The notes beneath the pieces were generated by a model. That model worked only from the letters and a program-made list of their open reading frames with translations. It was not told the DNA's origin and made no database searches. Positions 33,970 to 44,215 of a stretch of 64,000 nt of DNA are shown piece after piece; the stretch's first letter is position 1, and the number at the start of each line of letters is the position of its first letter. Source of the DNA: Pseudomonas abieticivorans (GTDB taxonomy: Bacteria > Pseudomonadota > Gammaproteobacteria > Pseudomonadales > Pseudomonadaceae); NCBI RefSeq assembly GCF_023509015.1, contig NZ_CP094975.1:3713501-3777500 (forward strand). The letters run 5' to 3'. Both the position numbers and the translations under genes were made by a program.

Positions 33970-35259
33970 ATGACAACAACTCACTACACCGGCGAAGAAC
34001 GTAGCAAAAGAATTTTTGCCATCGTCGGCGCCTCCTCGGGCAACCTGGTCGAATGGTTCGACTTTTACGTGTATGCCTTCTGCGCAATCTACTTTGCGCC
34101 TGCTTTCTTCCCGTCCGCTGACTCCACCGTGCAGTTGCTCAACACCGCCGGAGTGTTCGCGGCAGGCTTTCTGATGCGACCCATTGGTGGCTGGCTGTTT
34201 GGCCGGGTCGCCGATAAACATGGCCGCAAGAACTCCATGATGATCTCGGTGCTGATGATGTGCGCGGGCTCCCTGGTCATCGCCTGCCTGCCCACCTATG
34301 CCTCGATCGGCCTCTGGGCGCCGGCGCTGCTGTTGCTGGCGCGGCTGTTCCAAGGCCTGTCGGTGGGTGGCGAATACGGCACCACTGCCACCTACATGAG
34401 CGAAGTGGCGCTGCGTGGCCAGCGCGGCTTTTTCGCCTCGTTCCAATACGTGACCCTGATCGGCGGCCAACTGCTGGCCGTGCTGGTGGTGGTGATCCTG
34501 CAACAAGTGCTGACCGAAGATGAACTGCGTGCCTACGGCTGGCGCATCCCGTTCGTGGTGGGCGCCATTGCCGCCATCATTTCGCTGTTTCTGCGCCGTA
34601 CATTGAAAGAAACCACCAGCGTCGAAAGCCGCGCAGACAAGGATGCCGGCAGCATCGCCGCGCTGTTCCGTGACCACAAGGCCGCGTTCATCACCGTGCT
34701 GGGCTACACCGCCGGCGGCTCGCTGATTTTCTACACCTTTACCACCTACATGCAGAAGTACCTGGTGAACACCGCCGGCATGAGCGCGAAAACCGCGAGC
34801 TTTGTCATGACCGCCGTGCTGTTCCTGTACATGTGCATGCAGCCGCTGTTCGGCATGCTCTCGGACAAGATCGGCCGGCGTAACTCAATGCTCTGGTTCG
34901 GCGCGCTGGGCACGCTGTTTACCTTGCCGATCCTGCTGATGCTGAAAACCGTCACCAGCCCGTTCCTGGCGTTTGTGCTGATCACCCTGGCCCTGGCCAT
35001 CGTCAGCTTCTACACCTCGATCAGCGGCCTGGTGAAGGCCGAGATGTTTCCGCCACAGGTGCGGGCACTGGGCGTGGGCCTGGCTTACGCGGTGGCCAAC
35101 GCACTGTTTGGCGGCTCGGCTGAGTTCGTCGCACTGACCTTCAAGGCCGGCGGCAACGAAAACGCCTTTTACTGGTATGTCACCGTGATGATGGCGATTG
35201 CCTTCCTGTTCAGCCTGCGCCTGCCCAAACAGGCGGCGTACCTGCATCACGATCATTGA
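33970..35259 (+). CDS. pcaT: PcaT, dicarboxylate (beta-ketoadipate) transporter
   Basis: A 429-residue MFS transporter of the metabolite:H+ symporter branch (KgtP/ProP-like). It contains [16 protein letters not shown] at residues 20-35, [18 protein letters not shown], and [18 protein letters not shown]. In P. putida pcaT lies at the same position and is assigned to beta-ketoadipate/dicarboxylate uptake. It closely resembles the partial transporter at the right end of this window. A possible promoter lies in the AT-richer stretch at 33897-33960. Confidence 0.88.
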   Translation: MTTTHYTGEERSKRIFAIVGASSGNLVEWFDFYVYAFCAIYFAPAFFPSADSTVQLLNTAGVFAAGFLMRPIGGWLFGRVADKHGRKNSMMISVLMMCAGSLVIACLPTYASIGLWAPALLLLARLFQGLSVGGEYGTTATYMSEVALRGQRGFFASFQYVTLIGGQLLAVLVVVILQQVLTEDELRAYGWRIPFVVGAIAAIISLFLRRTLKETTSVESRADKDAGSIAALFRDHKAAFITVLGYTAGGSLIFYTFTTYMQKYLVNTAGMSAKTASFVMTAVLFLYMCMQPLFGMLSDKIGRRNSMLWFGALGTLFTLPILLMLKTVTSPFLAFVLITLALAIVSFYTSISGLVKAEMFPPQVRALGVGLAYAVANALFGGSAEFVALTFKAGGNENAFYWYVTVMMAIAFLFSLRLPKQAAYLHHDH

Positions 35260-35307
35260 TTTGCATGGCGTGCACCGGTCCCGGTGCGCGCCCTTTAAGG
35301 ACGGCTT

Positions 35308-36672
35308 ATGAGCGATCGACCGAACAATCAATTGTTCGATGCCTACTTCACCTCCAGCGCCATGCGCGAGATCTTTTCCGACAGTGGCCGCGTGCAAGGC
35401 ATGCTCGATTTCGAAGCGGGCCTGGCCCGTGCCGAGGCGCGCGTTGGGCTGGTGCCGCACACTGCCGTGGCGCCGATCGAGGCGGCCTGCAAGGCTGAAC
35501 TCTATGACTTCCAAGCCCTGGGCGTGGCGATTGCCACGGCCGGCAACTCGGCCATCCCCTTGGTAAAAATGCTCGGCAAGCAGATTGCCGCGCAGTCGCC
35601 CGAAGCCGAGCGATACGTGCACCTGGGCGCCACCAGCCAAGACGTGATGGACACAGGCCTGGTGCTGCAACTGCGCGCGGCCCTGCAACTGCTGGACGCG
35701 GACCTGGCCACCCTGGGTGATTCGCTGGCGCGCCAGGCACACCGCTATGCCACCACGCCACTGGCCGGCCGCACCTGGTTGCAACACGCCACCCCCGTCA
35801 CCCTGGGCATGAAAATCGCCGGTTGGCTGGGCGCGATCACCCGCAGCCGGCAACGCCTGCAAGAGCTCAAGCCGCGTTTGCTGAGCCTGCAGTTCGGCGG
35901 AGCCTCCGGCACCTTGGCAGCCTTGGGCGACAAGGCCATGCCTATCGCCGAGGCACTGGCCGACGAATTGAACCTGAGCCTGCCTGACCAGCCGTGGCAC
36001 ACCCAGCGCGATCGCCTGGTGGAGTTCGCCTCGGCATTGGGCCTGATCGCCGGCAGCCTGGGCAAGCTGGGCCGCGACATCAGCCTGTTGATGCAGACCG
36101 AAGCTGCCGAGGTGTTCGAGCCCTCGGCGCCCGGCAAGGGCGGCTCCTCGACCATGCCGCACAAGCGCAACCCGGTGGGCGCTGCGGTGCTGATCGGCGC
36201 CGCGACCCGCGTGCCGGGCCTGGTGGCCACCATGTTCGCCGCCATGCCCCAGGAGCACGAGCGCAGCCTGGGCCTTTGGCATGCCGAATGGGACACCCTG
36301 CCCGAGATCTGCTGCCTGGTGTCTGGCGCGTTACAGCAGGCACTGCTGTTCTCCGAAGGCCTGGAAGTGGACGCGGCGCGCATGCTCAAGAACCTCGACC
36401 TGACCCAGGGCCTGGTGTTGGCCGAGGCGGTCAGCATCGTGCTCGCGCAGCGCCTGGGCCGCGACACCGCACACCATTTGCTGGAACAGTGCTGCAAGCG
36501 CGCCGTGGCCGAAAAACGCCACCTGCGTGCAGTGCTGGGCGACGACCCGGCGGTGACCGCCGAACTTTCTGCAGACGAGCTGGACCGTCTGCTCGACCCC
36601 GCGCACTACCTGGGCCAGGCAAACACCTGGGTCGAGCGTGCCGTGGCTGAACACAACCGCTTAAGTGCCTGA
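35308..36672 (+). CDS. pcaB: PcaB, 3-carboxy-cis,cis-muconate cycloisomerase
   Basis: A 454-residue enzyme of the fumarase/aspartase superfamily that converts 3-carboxy-cis,cis-muconate to 4-carboxymuconolactone. Family blocks are HLGATSQDVMDTG near residue 107, TWLQHATPVTLGMKIAGW near 155, and the signature GGSSTMPHKRNPVGAAV near 280. Homotetramer in the cytoplasm. It is 48 bp after pcaT, with AAGGACGG as ribosome site, and is followed closely by pcaD and pcaC. Confidence 0.94.
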   Translation: MSDRPNNQLFDAYFTSSAMREIFSDSGRVQGMLDFEAGLARAEARVGLVPHTAVAPIEAACKAELYDFQALGVAIATAGNSAIPLVKMLGKQIAAQSPEAERYVHLGATSQDVMDTGLVLQLRAALQLLDADLATLGDSLARQAHRYATTPLAGRTWLQHATPVTLGMKIAGWLGAITRSRQRLQELKPRLLSLQFGGASGTLAALGDKAMPIAEALADELNLSLPDQPWHTQRDRLVEFASALGLIAGSLGKLGRDISLLMQTEAAEVFEPSAPGKGGSSTMPHKRNPVGAAVLIGAATRVPGLVATMFAAMPQEHERSLGLWHAEWDTLPEICCLVSGALQQALLFSEGLEVDAARMLKNLDLTQGLVLAEAVSIVLAQRLGRDTAHHLLEQCCKRAVAEKRHLRAVLGDDPAVTAELSADELDRLLDPAHYLGQANTWVERAVAEHNRLSA

Positions 36673-36684
36673 AGGAGACCTGCT

Positions 36685-37482
36685 GTGGGATTCGTACAAC
36701 TCGCCGATGGTGAACTGAATTATCAACTGGACGGCCCGGCCGATGCGCCTGTGCTGGTACTGTCCAACTCCCTGGGCACCGACCTGCACATGTGGGACAC
36801 CCAGATCGCCGCGTTCACCAAGCACTTTCGAGTGCTGCGCTATGACACTCGCGGCCACGGCAAGTCGCTGGTCACCGAAGGCCCCTACAGCATCGAACAG
36901 CTGGGCCGCGACGTGCTGGCGCTGCTGGACGCGTTGCACATCGACCGCGCTTACTTCTGCGGCCTGTCGATGGGCGGCCTGATCGGCCAGTGGCTGGGCA
37001 TCAATGCCAGCGATCGCATCCAAAAGCTGATCGTGTGCAACACGGCAGCCAAGATCGGTACGCCAGAAATCTGGAACCCACGCATCGAGATGGTGCTACG
37101 TGACCGGCAGGCCGCCATGGTATCGCTGCGTGATGCCTCCATTGCTCGCTGGTTCACCCCCGAGTACGCCGCCGAGCACCCGGACGTGGCCAAGCGCATC
37201 ACCGATATGCTGGCCGCCACCTCCCCCGAGGGCTATGCGGCGAACTGTGGGGCGGTGCGCGACGCCGACTTCCGTGAGCAACTGGGGCAGATCAAGGCGC
37301 CCACCCTGGTTATTTCCGGCACCCAAGACGCGGTCACGCCGCCCGAAGGCGGGCACTTTATCCGTGACCATGTGAAAGGCGCTGAATACGCCGAATTTCA
37401 TGCCGCGCACCTGTCCAACGTGCAGGTTGGCGCACCCTTCAGCCAGCGTGTGATCGACTTTTTGCTGGCCGGCAAACACTGA
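36685..37482 (+). CDS. pcaD: PcaD, beta-ketoadipate enol-lactone hydrolase
   Basis: A 265-residue alpha/beta hydrolase producing beta-ketoadipate from its enol-lactone. The nucleophile elbow CGLSMGGLIG places Ser near residue 95; the acid is in SGTQDAVTPPEGG and the His in FHAAHLSNVQ. The start is a GTG preceded by GAAGGAGA. It lies 12 bp after pcaB and 16 bp before pcaC, so the three are one operon. Confidence 0.94.
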   Translation: MGFVQLADGELNYQLDGPADAPVLVLSNSLGTDLHMWDTQIAAFTKHFRVLRYDTRGHGKSLVTEGPYSIEQLGRDVLALLDALHIDRAYFCGLSMGGLIGQWLGINASDRIQKLIVCNTAAKIGTPEIWNPRIEMVLRDRQAAMVSLRDASIARWFTPEYAAEHPDVAKRITDMLAATSPEGYAANCGAVRDADFREQLGQIKAPTLVISGTQDAVTPPEGGHFIRDHVKGAEYAEFHAAHLSNVQVGAPFSQRVIDFLLAGKH

Positions 37483-37498
37483 TTTCGAGGAGTACCCT

Positions 37499-37891
37499 GT
37501 GGACGAGAAAGACCGTTACGACGCCGGCATGCAAGTACGCCGCGCGGTACTGGGCGATGCCCACGTGGACCGTAGCCTGACCAACATCACCGAGTTCAAC
37601 GGTGAGTTCCAGGAAATGATCACCCGCCATGCCTGGGGTGACATCTGGACCCGCCCGGGCCTACCACGCCACACCCGCAGCCTGATCACCATCGCCATGC
37701 TGATCGGCATGAACCGCAATGACGAGCTCAAGCTGCACCTGCGTGCCGCCGCCAACAACGGCGTGACCCGTGCAGAGATCAAGGAAGTGCTGATGCAGAG
37801 CGCGATCTACTGCGGCATCCCAGCGGCCAATGCCACGTTCCACCTGGCAGAGTCGGTGTGGGATGAGTTGGGGGTCGAGTCGCGCGAATAA
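37499..37891 (+). CDS. pcaC: PcaC, 4-carboxymuconolactone decarboxylase
   Basis: A 130-residue decarboxylase of the CMD/AhpD fold that forms beta-ketoadipate enol-lactone. Characteristic stretches are RHTRSLITIAMLIGMNRNDE and LKLHLRAAANNGVTRAEIKE, then CGIPAANATFHLAE. GTG start with CGAGGAG upstream. It is separate from pcaD here, unlike the fused PcaL of actinobacteria. Last gene of the operon, closed by a strong terminator. Confidence 0.94.
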   Translation: MDEKDRYDAGMQVRRAVLGDAHVDRSLTNITEFNGEFQEMITRHAWGDIWTRPGLPRHTRSLITIAMLIGMNRNDELKLHLRAAANNGVTRAEIKEVLMQSAIYCGIPAANATFHLAESVWDELGVESRE

Positions 37892-37910
37892 GTGTTTGCG
37901 TGATGGAATG

Positions 37911-37944
37911 AAAAACGGCGATGAGTGATCATCGCCGTTTTTTT
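37911..37944. terminator. Terminator at the end of the pca operon
   Basis: AAAAACGGCGATGA and TCATCGCCGTTTTTTT form a long stem with A and T tracts, between pcaC and the convergent porin gene. It can work in both directions. Confidence 0.9.
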
Positions 37945-37965
37945 ATGGGCCTTTGTGCCGAGGTC

Positions 37966-39231
37966 TTACAGGATGCTGATCGGGTAGCTGACGATCACGC
38001 GGTTCTCGTCGAACTGGCTGGTGCCGTAGTCACGACGCATGCTCGAGTTCCTCCACCGCAGGTTGAGGTTTTTCAGTGTGCCTTCCTGGAAGGTGTACGC
38101 CAGCTCCGACTCGCGGCCCCATTCCGAACCGTTGGTGACGGCGCCAGTGTGCACGTTGTCACCATGGATGTAGCGGTTCATCAGGGTCAGGCCGGGAACC
38201 CCGAGTGCCACGAAGTTATAGTCGTAGCGCACTTGCCAGGAGCGTTCCTGGGCGTTGTCGTAGCTGGAGTTGTAGCTGTCGTTGGCCAGGGTGCCGCCGC
38301 TGGTGCCGTTCACGCGCATCCAGGCACTGTCGCCGGTCAGCTTCTGCAGGCCGACGAAAAAGGTGCCGCCGCCATATTTGGCCGAGAGCAAGGCCGAGTA
38401 GGTCCGGTTTTCCATGTCGCCGGCCAGGGCGCTGCCGTCTTCGCTGCCGTGGAAGAAGCCCAGGTTGGCACCCAGGGTCCAGGCGCCCACCGGCTGGGAG
38501 TGCAGCACTTGCACGTATTGCTGGTGGTAGATGTCTTCCAGTTGTGCGCTCCACACGCCAACCAGGGTGCGCTTGTCGTTGAAGGTGTACTCGCCACCTG
38601 CAAAGTTGAAACGGTCGGACAGGAACGCGGCTTTGCCGGTCATCGACATGTCGCTCATGCTGCCGTCGTTACGCGGGCTGTTTTGGCGGAACTGGCCACC
38701 GTACAGGGTCAGGCCGCTGATTTCCTGCGAGGTCACCTGGCCACCCTGGAAGGTTTGCGGCAGCGAACGGCCATCGTCCGAACGCAGGATCGGCAGCACC
38801 GGCATCCACTCGCCGATTTTAAGCTCGGTTTTGGAGATCTTGGCTTTGGCCGCGACGCCCAGGCGGCCGAAGTTGTCGGCCGGGTTGCCGTCGCTGTCCA
38901 GCGGCAGCAACTGAGTACCGCCGGTGCCGCCACCGCCGTCGAGTTTCTGCGAGAAGGTGCCCAGCACGTCCACGCCGAAACCGACCAGGCCTTGGGTGTA
39001 GCCAGACTTGGCGTCCAGGATGAAGCTCTGTGTCCATTCGGCCGCAGTGCTTTGCGGTGCGGCACTGTCGGTGAAGTTACGGTTGAAGTAAAAGTTGCGC
39101 AGGTTCAGGTTGACCTTGGCATCTTCCAGAAAGCCCGACTCGGCGGCGAAAGAAGGCATGGCCACCCCGGCCAATGCAAGGGTCAGAAGGCTGGGTACGA
39201 AGCGTTGCGAGCGTTGGTTGTTTGTGTTCAT
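37966..39231 (-). CDS. OprD-family outer-membrane porin
   Basis: A 421-residue porin. A signal peptide covers about residues 1-30 with cleavage after PSFAA. The mature start ESGFLEDAKVNLNLRNFYFN is the OprD-family hallmark, and the C-terminal aromatic-rich strands end in VIVSYPISIL. OprD porins take up small carboxylates or basic amino acids. Its place at the end of the pca cluster suggests an aromatic acid substrate such as 4-hydroxybenzoate or protocatechuate, but the sequence does not decide this. Confidence 0.88.
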   Translation of the reverse strand: MNTNNQRSQRFVPSLLTLALAGVAMPSFAAESGFLEDAKVNLNLRNFYFNRNFTDSAAPQSTAAEWTQSFILDAKSGYTQGLVGFGVDVLGTFSQKLDGGGGTGGTQLLPLDSDGNPADNFGRLGVAAKAKISKTELKIGEWMPVLPILRSDDGRSLPQTFQGGQVTSQEISGLTLYGGQFRQNSPRNDGSMSDMSMTGKAAFLSDRFNFAGGEYTFNDKRTLVGVWSAQLEDIYHQQYVQVLHSQPVGAWTLGANLGFFHGSEDGSALAGDMENRTYSALLSAKYGGGTFFVGLQKLTGDSAWMRVNGTSGGTLANDSYNSSYDNAQERSWQVRYDYNFVALGVPGLTLMNRYIHGDNVHTGAVTNGSEWGRESELAYTFQEGTLKNLNLRWRNSSMRRDYGTSQFDENRVIVSYPISIL

Positions 39232-39553
39232 TTTTATTGTGTTCTCTCTGGAATCTCAAAGACAGCCGGGTACCGCGCCGCGAAAAATCGCAGTCATCAA
39301 CGGGGGTTCAACATCGGGTAGGAAGTCAGCCGGAGAGAGCGGGGTGTTGTGACATGGTGGCGGTACCTTTTGTTATTGGTTTTTGGTTTTACACTGGCCC
39401 GTGTGCGCAGGCCGTTCCTGTGTTGTGCCGATGGTGCGTGTACACGGGGGGGTGAATCAATTCGTCGCACTTGATTTTGTGCGATAAACGAACACTAACC
39501 AGTTCGTTACTTTTCTGCAATGCTCGAATACAAAATGCTTTTCGCGCGCCCAT
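39232..39553. other. Upstream region of the porin gene
   Basis: About 320 bp with no gene. Around 39464-39493 is an inverted repeat (TCGCAC facing GTGCGA) running into GCGATAAACGAAC, which resembles half of the PcaR-type operators found in the pca cluster. A regulatory role for the porin is possible but the site is 230 bp from its start. Confidence 0.35.
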
Positions 39554-39580
39554 AAAAAAGCCCACCAAAAAGGTGGGCTT
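39554..39580 (-). terminator. Terminator of the efflux operon
   Basis: On the minus strand AAGCCCACC and GGTGGGCTT form a stem with a T-rich loop, followed by TTTTT. It lies 20 bp after the last gene of the RND efflux operon. Confidence 0.88.
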
Positions 39581-39599
39581 CCCGTGCGTCGCAGTCACA

Positions 39600-41057
39600 T
39601 CAGCCGTTAGGCGTTTGTGCTTGGTCAGCCTTGGCCTGAGCTTGGCCGGTCTGTTCGACCCAGCCACCGCCCAGCGCCTTGTACAGATTGACCTCGCTGG
39701 CCAACTGCGCCAGGCGATCGGTAATGGCCGATTGCTGGGCACTGAACAGCGAGCGCTGTGCGTCGAGGAAGGTCAGGTTGCTGTCCACCCCGATGCGATA
39801 ACGGCGCTCTGCCAGGCGGTAGTAGTCCTGGTTGGCTTGCACCAGGTCTTTCTGCGCCTGCAATTGGTCTTTATAGGTCTTGCGCGCGGCAAGGCCGTCG
39901 GAGACTTCCTGGAACGCGGTCTGGATCGACTTCTCGTAGTTGGCGACGCTGATTTCTTTCTGGATTTTTGAGTAATCCAGGCTGGCGCGCAGGCTGCCGG
40001 CATTGAAGATCGGCAGGCTGATCGACGGCGCGAAGCTCCAGGCGCCCTGGCCACCCTTGAACAGGTTGCCCAGGTCGGAACTGGCGCTGCCGGCGCTGGC
40101 GGTCAGGCTGATGGTCGGGAAGAACGCTGCCCGCGCCGCGCCAATGTTCGCATTGGAGGCCTTGAGGGCGTGTTCGGCCTCAAGGATGTCCGGGCGACGT
40201 TGCAGCAAGTCGGACGGCAGCCCGGCGGGTAGCTCGGACACCAGTTCTGCGTCCAGTGGCTTGGCCTGTGCCAGGTTCGCTGGCAGGGGGCCGCCCAGCA
40301 GCAGGACCAGGGCATTTTCATCCTGTGCCACCTGGCGCTGGTACTTGGCCAGGGCGACACGGGCGGTTTCCACCGACGTGCGCGACTGGGCCAGGTCCAG
40401 GGCCGAGGACACACCCACTTCGCTGCTGCGCGAGGTCAGGCGGTAGCTCTCTTCAAACGCACCCAGGGTGTCCTGGCTGAGCTTGAGTTGAGCCTGGTCG
40501 GCCTGCCAGGTGTAGTAGGCATTGGCGACGCTGGCCACCAGACTGATCTGGGTGGAGCGACGCGCTTCTTCACTGGACAGGTAGGTTTCCAGGGCCTGGT
40601 CGCTGAGGCTGCGCACGCGCCCCCACAGGTCCAGCTCGTAGGAGCTGACGCCCAGGTTGGCGGTGTACTCGCCACCCACGCGGGCCTGGCCGGTAGAGCT
40701 CAGGTCTGCTGGGGTGCGCGAACGGGTGCCGGTGGCATTGGCGTTGACCGCCGGGAACAGGTCGGCACGCTGGATGCGGTACTGAGCGCGGTAGGCTTCG
40801 ATGTTCAACACCGCGACCTTGAGGTCACGGTTGTTCACCAGGGAGGCCTGGATCAGCTGTTGCAGCGCCTGGTCATGAAAGAACTGGCGCCAGCCTTGTT
40901 CTGCTTCAGCCATGCTGGCCGCCTCGGCCGGCGAATACGCCGGGCCTTGCGGGTAGGCTGCGGCCACGGGAGCCGCGGGCTGCTTGTACTCGGGGATCAT
41001 CGAGCAGCCGCTCAGAACCGCCACGGCGACCGCGATAGACACTAGGGACTTGGTCAT
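39600..41057 (-). CDS. ttgC: TtgC/EmhC-type outer-membrane channel of an RND pump
   Basis: A 485-residue OprM-family lipoprotein. The signal peptide ends at the lipobox LSGC (Cys18). The two repeated halves of the TolC-like fold are present, including [13 protein letters not shown] and [21 protein letters not shown]. putida TtgC is 484 residues. The gene overlaps the inner-membrane pump gene by 4 bp. It forms the trans-periplasmic exit duct. Whether the best name is ttgC or the P. fluorescens emhC is a matter of strain nomenclature. Confidence 0.9.
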   Translation of the reverse strand: MTKSLVSIAVAVAVLSGCSMIPEYKQPAAPVAAAYPQGPAYSPAEAASMAEAEQGWRQFFHDQALQQLIQASLVNNRDLKVAVLNIEAYRAQYRIQRADLFPAVNANATGTRSRTPADLSSTGQARVGGEYTANLGVSSYELDLWGRVRSLSDQALETYLSSEEARRSTQISLVASVANAYYTWQADQAQLKLSQDTLGAFEESYRLTSRSSEVGVSSALDLAQSRTSVETARVALAKYQRQVAQDENALVLLLGGPLPANLAQAKPLDAELVSELPAGLPSDLLQRRPDILEAEHALKASNANIGAARAAFFPTISLTASAGSASSDLGNLFKGGQGAWSFAPSISLPIFNAGSLRASLDYSKIQKEISVANYEKSIQTAFQEVSDGLAARKTYKDQLQAQKDLVQANQDYYRLAERRYRIGVDSNLTFLDAQRSLFSAQQSAITDRLAQLASEVNLYKALGGGWVEQTGQAQAKADQAQTPNG

Positions 41058-44000
41058 TGCCCAGCCTCGTTACGTGGAGTTTCAGTCGAATCCTGGTCTT
41101 CGTCCTTCTTGCGCTTGTCGCCAAACAGCGTCGACACCGACACGAAGAACAGCGGTACCCAGAAGATCGCCAGGGTGGTGGCAGTCAGCATACCGCCGAT
41201 CACGCCGGTACCGATGGCGTGCTGGCTACCCGAGCCGGCACCCGTGGAGATAGCCAAAGGTACCACGCCCAGAATGAACGCCAGCGAGGTCATGATGATC
41301 GGGCGCAGACGCATGCGGCAGGCTTCGATCGCCGCCTCCGTATACGTTCGGCCCTGCTCATGCAGCTCCTTGGCGAACTCGACGATCAGGATGGCGTTTT
41401 TCGCCGCCAACCCGATGGTCGTCAGCAAGCCCACCTGGAAGTACACGTCGTTGGACAACCCGCGCAGGCTGGTGGCCAGCAACGCACCGATGATACCCAG
41501 CGGCACCACCAGCATGACCGCGATCGGGATCGACCAGCTTTCATACAAGGCGGCCAGGCACAGGAACACCATCAGCATCGAAATGGCGTACAGCGCTGGC
41601 GCCTGGGAGCCCGACAGGCGCTCTTCGTACGACAGGCCGGTCCAGGAGATGCCCACGCCTTTAGGCAGCTTGGCCGCGATGCGCTCGACTTCGGCCATGG
41701 CGTCACCGGTACTGTAGCCAGGGGCAGGGGAACCGAGGATCTCCATGCCTTCCACGCCGTTGTAACGGGCAAGCTTGGGCGAACCGTAGATCCACTTGCC
41801 GCTGGCGAAGGCGGAGAACGGCACCATGGTCCCTGAGCTATTGCGCACGTACCACTTGTTCAGGTCTTCGGGGGTCATGCGCGACTTGGCTTCACCTTCC
41901 ACGTACACCTTCTTCACCCGACCACGGTCGATGAAGTCGTTGACGTAGCTGCCACCCAAGGCAATCGACAGGGTGGTGTTGATGCTGGCAATGGTCACGC
42001 CCTGGGCACTGGCGCGTTCGTCGTCGATTTCGAGTTGGAACTGCGGCTCGTCGTTCAGGCCGTTAGGCCGGGTTTGCGTGAGGATCTTGCTTTGCGCGGC
42101 CATGCCCAGGAACTGGTTGCGCGCTTCCATCAGCTTGTCGTGGCCCAGACCTGCACGGTCCTGGATGTAGATGTCAAAGCCAGTAGCGTTACCCAACTCC
42201 AGCACCGCAGGCGGTACGAAAGCAAACACCATGGCGTCGCGGAAGCTGAAGAAGTGCTGTTGGGCACGGGCAGCCAGCGCGGCAGCGGTGTTGTCGGCGT
42301 TACGCTCGTCCCACGGCTTGAGCATGATGAACGCCAGGCCCGAGCTTTGGCCGCGGCCGGCGAAGTTGAAGCCGTTCACGGTAAACACCGAGGCCACGCC
42401 CGCCGATTCGTCCTTGAGCAGGTAGGCGCGCATTTCGTCGATGACTTTCTGCGTGCGTTCTGCGGTGGAGCCGGGTGGGGTCTGCACCTGGGCAAAGATC
42501 ACGCCCTGGTCTTCTTCAGGCAGGAACGCCGTTGGAATGCGGGTGAACAGCCAGGCCATGCCGATCACGATCAGCACGTAGGCCAGCAGGTACGGCGCCT
42601 TGCGACGCAGGATGTGGGTAACACCGGCTTCGTAGTTGCGCACGCCACTGTCGAAGGTGCGGTTGAACCAGCTGAAGAACCGACCCTTCTTGTGGTGGTC
42701 TTCGCCTTTCTTGATCGGCGACAGCATGGTCGAACACAGCGCCGGGGTGAAGATCAACGCAACCAGTACCGACAGGCCCATGGCCGACACGATAGTGATC
42801 GAGAACTGCCGATAGATCACGCCGGTGGAGCCGCTGAAGAAAGCCATCGGCAGCAGTACCGCCGACAGCACCATGGCGATACCCACCAGGGCGCCCTGGA
42901 TCTGGCCCATGGACTTTTTCGTCGCCTCCTTGGGCGACAGCCCTTCCTCGGCCATCACCCGCTCGACGTTTTCCACCACCACGATCGCATCGTCTACCAG
43001 CAAGCCGATAGCCAATACCATGCCGAACATGGTCAAGGTGTTGATGGTGAAGCCTGCGGCGGCGAGGATCCCGAAGGTACCCAGCAATACCACCGGTACC
43101 GTCATCGTGGTGATGATGGTGGCGCGGAAGTTCTGCAGGAACAGGTACATCACCAGGAACACCAGGATCACCGCTTCGACCAGGGTCTCGACCACGTTGT
43201 GGATCGAGGTGGTCACCACCGGCGTGGTGTCATACGGGAACACCGCTTTCACGCCTGGCGGAAAGAAGGGTTGCAGGTCGGAAATGGTCTGGCGAATGGC
43301 TTTTGCGGTGTCCAGTGCGTTGGCACCGGTGGCCAGCTTGATCGCCAGGCCCGAGGCCGGAGCACCGTTGAACTGGGCGTTGATGCTATAGTTTTCACCG
43401 CCCAGGCCCACTTCTGCCACGTCGCCGATGCGCACTTGCGAACCGTCGGTGTTGACCTTCAGCAGGATCGCGCGAAATTGCTCGGCGGTCTGCAGGCGGG
43501 TCTTGCCGATGATGGTAGCGTTCAGCTCCTGGCCGGCGATGGCGGGCAAGCCGCCCAACTGTCCGGAAGACACTTGCACGTTCTGCGCGGTAATCGCGGT
43601 GGAGACATCGCCCGGGGTCAACTGATACTTGTTCAGCTTGGCCGGGTCCAGCCAGATGCGCATGGCGTACTGGGCACCGAACACCTGGAAGTCACCCACA
43701 CCGGCGGTACGGGAGATCGGGTCCTGCATGTTGGAGACGATGTAGTTACTCAGGTCGTCCTTGGTCATGCTGCCGTCGGTGGACACCAGGCCCACCACCA
43801 TCAGGAAGTTCTTCACCGCCTTGGTTACGCGGATACCCTGTTGCTGCACTTCTTGGGGCAGCAGCGGGGTGGCCAGGTTCAGCTTGTTCTGGACCTGTAC
43901 CTGGGCGATATCGGGGTTGGTCCCCTGGTTGAAGGTAGCGGTGATGGTCATGCTGCCGTCGGAGTTACTTTCCGAGGCCACGTAACGCAGGTTGTCGATA

Positions 44001-44212
44001 CCGTTGAGTTGCTGTTCGATCACCTGTACCACGGTGTCCTGCACGGTCTGTGCGGACGCACCTGGGTAGGTTACCGAAATCGCAATGGCCGGCGGTGCAA
44101 TCGCCGGGTATTGGTTGATCGGCAAACTGAAGATCGATAGAGCGCCGACCAGCATGATCACCAGGGCAATTACCCAGGCGAAAATGGGGCGGTCAATAAA
44201 GAACTTTGACAT
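41054..44212 (-). CDS. ttgB: TtgB/EmhB-type RND multidrug efflux transporter
   Basis: A 1052-residue HAE1-family RND pump with 12 membrane helices and two large periplasmic loops. [20 protein letters not shown] is the standard N-terminus. The proton-relay Asp pair lies in [18 protein letters not shown] near residue 407, and the partner Lys region is near 940. The C-terminal tail is charged. It exports solvents, aromatic compounds and antibiotics using the proton gradient. It starts 3 bp after the fusion-protein gene. Confidence 0.94.
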   Translation of the reverse strand: MSKFFIDRPIFAWVIALVIMLVGALSIFSLPINQYPAIAPPAIAISVTYPGASAQTVQDTVVQVIEQQLNGIDNLRYVASESNSDGSMTITATFNQGTNPDIAQVQVQNKLNLATPLLPQEVQQQGIRVTKAVKNFLMVVGLVSTDGSMTKDDLSNYIVSNMQDPISRTAGVGDFQVFGAQYAMRIWLDPAKLNKYQLTPGDVSTAITAQNVQVSSGQLGGLPAIAGQELNATIIGKTRLQTAEQFRAILLKVNTDGSQVRIGDVAEVGLGGENYSINAQFNGAPASGLAIKLATGANALDTAKAIRQTISDLQPFFPPGVKAVFPYDTTPVVTTSIHNVVETLVEAVILVFLVMYLFLQNFRATIITTMTVPVVLLGTFGILAAAGFTINTLTMFGMVLAIGLLVDDAIVVVENVERVMAEEGLSPKEATKKSMGQIQGALVGIAMVLSAVLLPMAFFSGSTGVIYRQFSITIVSAMGLSVLVALIFTPALCSTMLSPIKKGEDHHKKGRFFSWFNRTFDSGVRNYEAGVTHILRRKAPYLLAYVLIVIGMAWLFTRIPTAFLPEEDQGVIFAQVQTPPGSTAERTQKVIDEMRAYLLKDESAGVASVFTVNGFNFAGRGQSSGLAFIMLKPWDERNADNTAAALAARAQQHFFSFRDAMVFAFVPPAVLELGNATGFDIYIQDRAGLGHDKLMEARNQFLGMAAQSKILTQTRPNGLNDEPQFQLEIDDERASAQGVTIASINTTLSIALGGSYVNDFIDRGRVKKVYVEGEAKSRMTPEDLNKWYVRNSSGTMVPFSAFASGKWIYGSPKLARYNGVEGMEILGSPAPGYSTGDAMAEVERIAAKLPKGVGISWTGLSYEERLSGSQAPALYAISMLMVFLCLAALYESWSIPIAVMLVVPLGIIGALLATSLRGLSNDVYFQVGLLTTIGLAAKNAILIVEFAKELHEQGRTYTEAAIEACRMRLRPIIMTSLAFILGVVPLAISTGAGSGSQHAIGTGVIGGMLTATTLAIFWVPLFFVSVSTLFGDKRKKDEDQDSTETPRNEAGQ

Positions 44213-44215
44213 GGA

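Noticed and set aside
42035..44140. A 701-codon open frame on the plus strand opposite the RND pump gene
   Set aside because: It is His/Gln-rich, has no recognisable domain and is the usual antisense shadow of a GC-rich gene. The same holds for long frames opposite pcaK, pit and the chemoreceptor.
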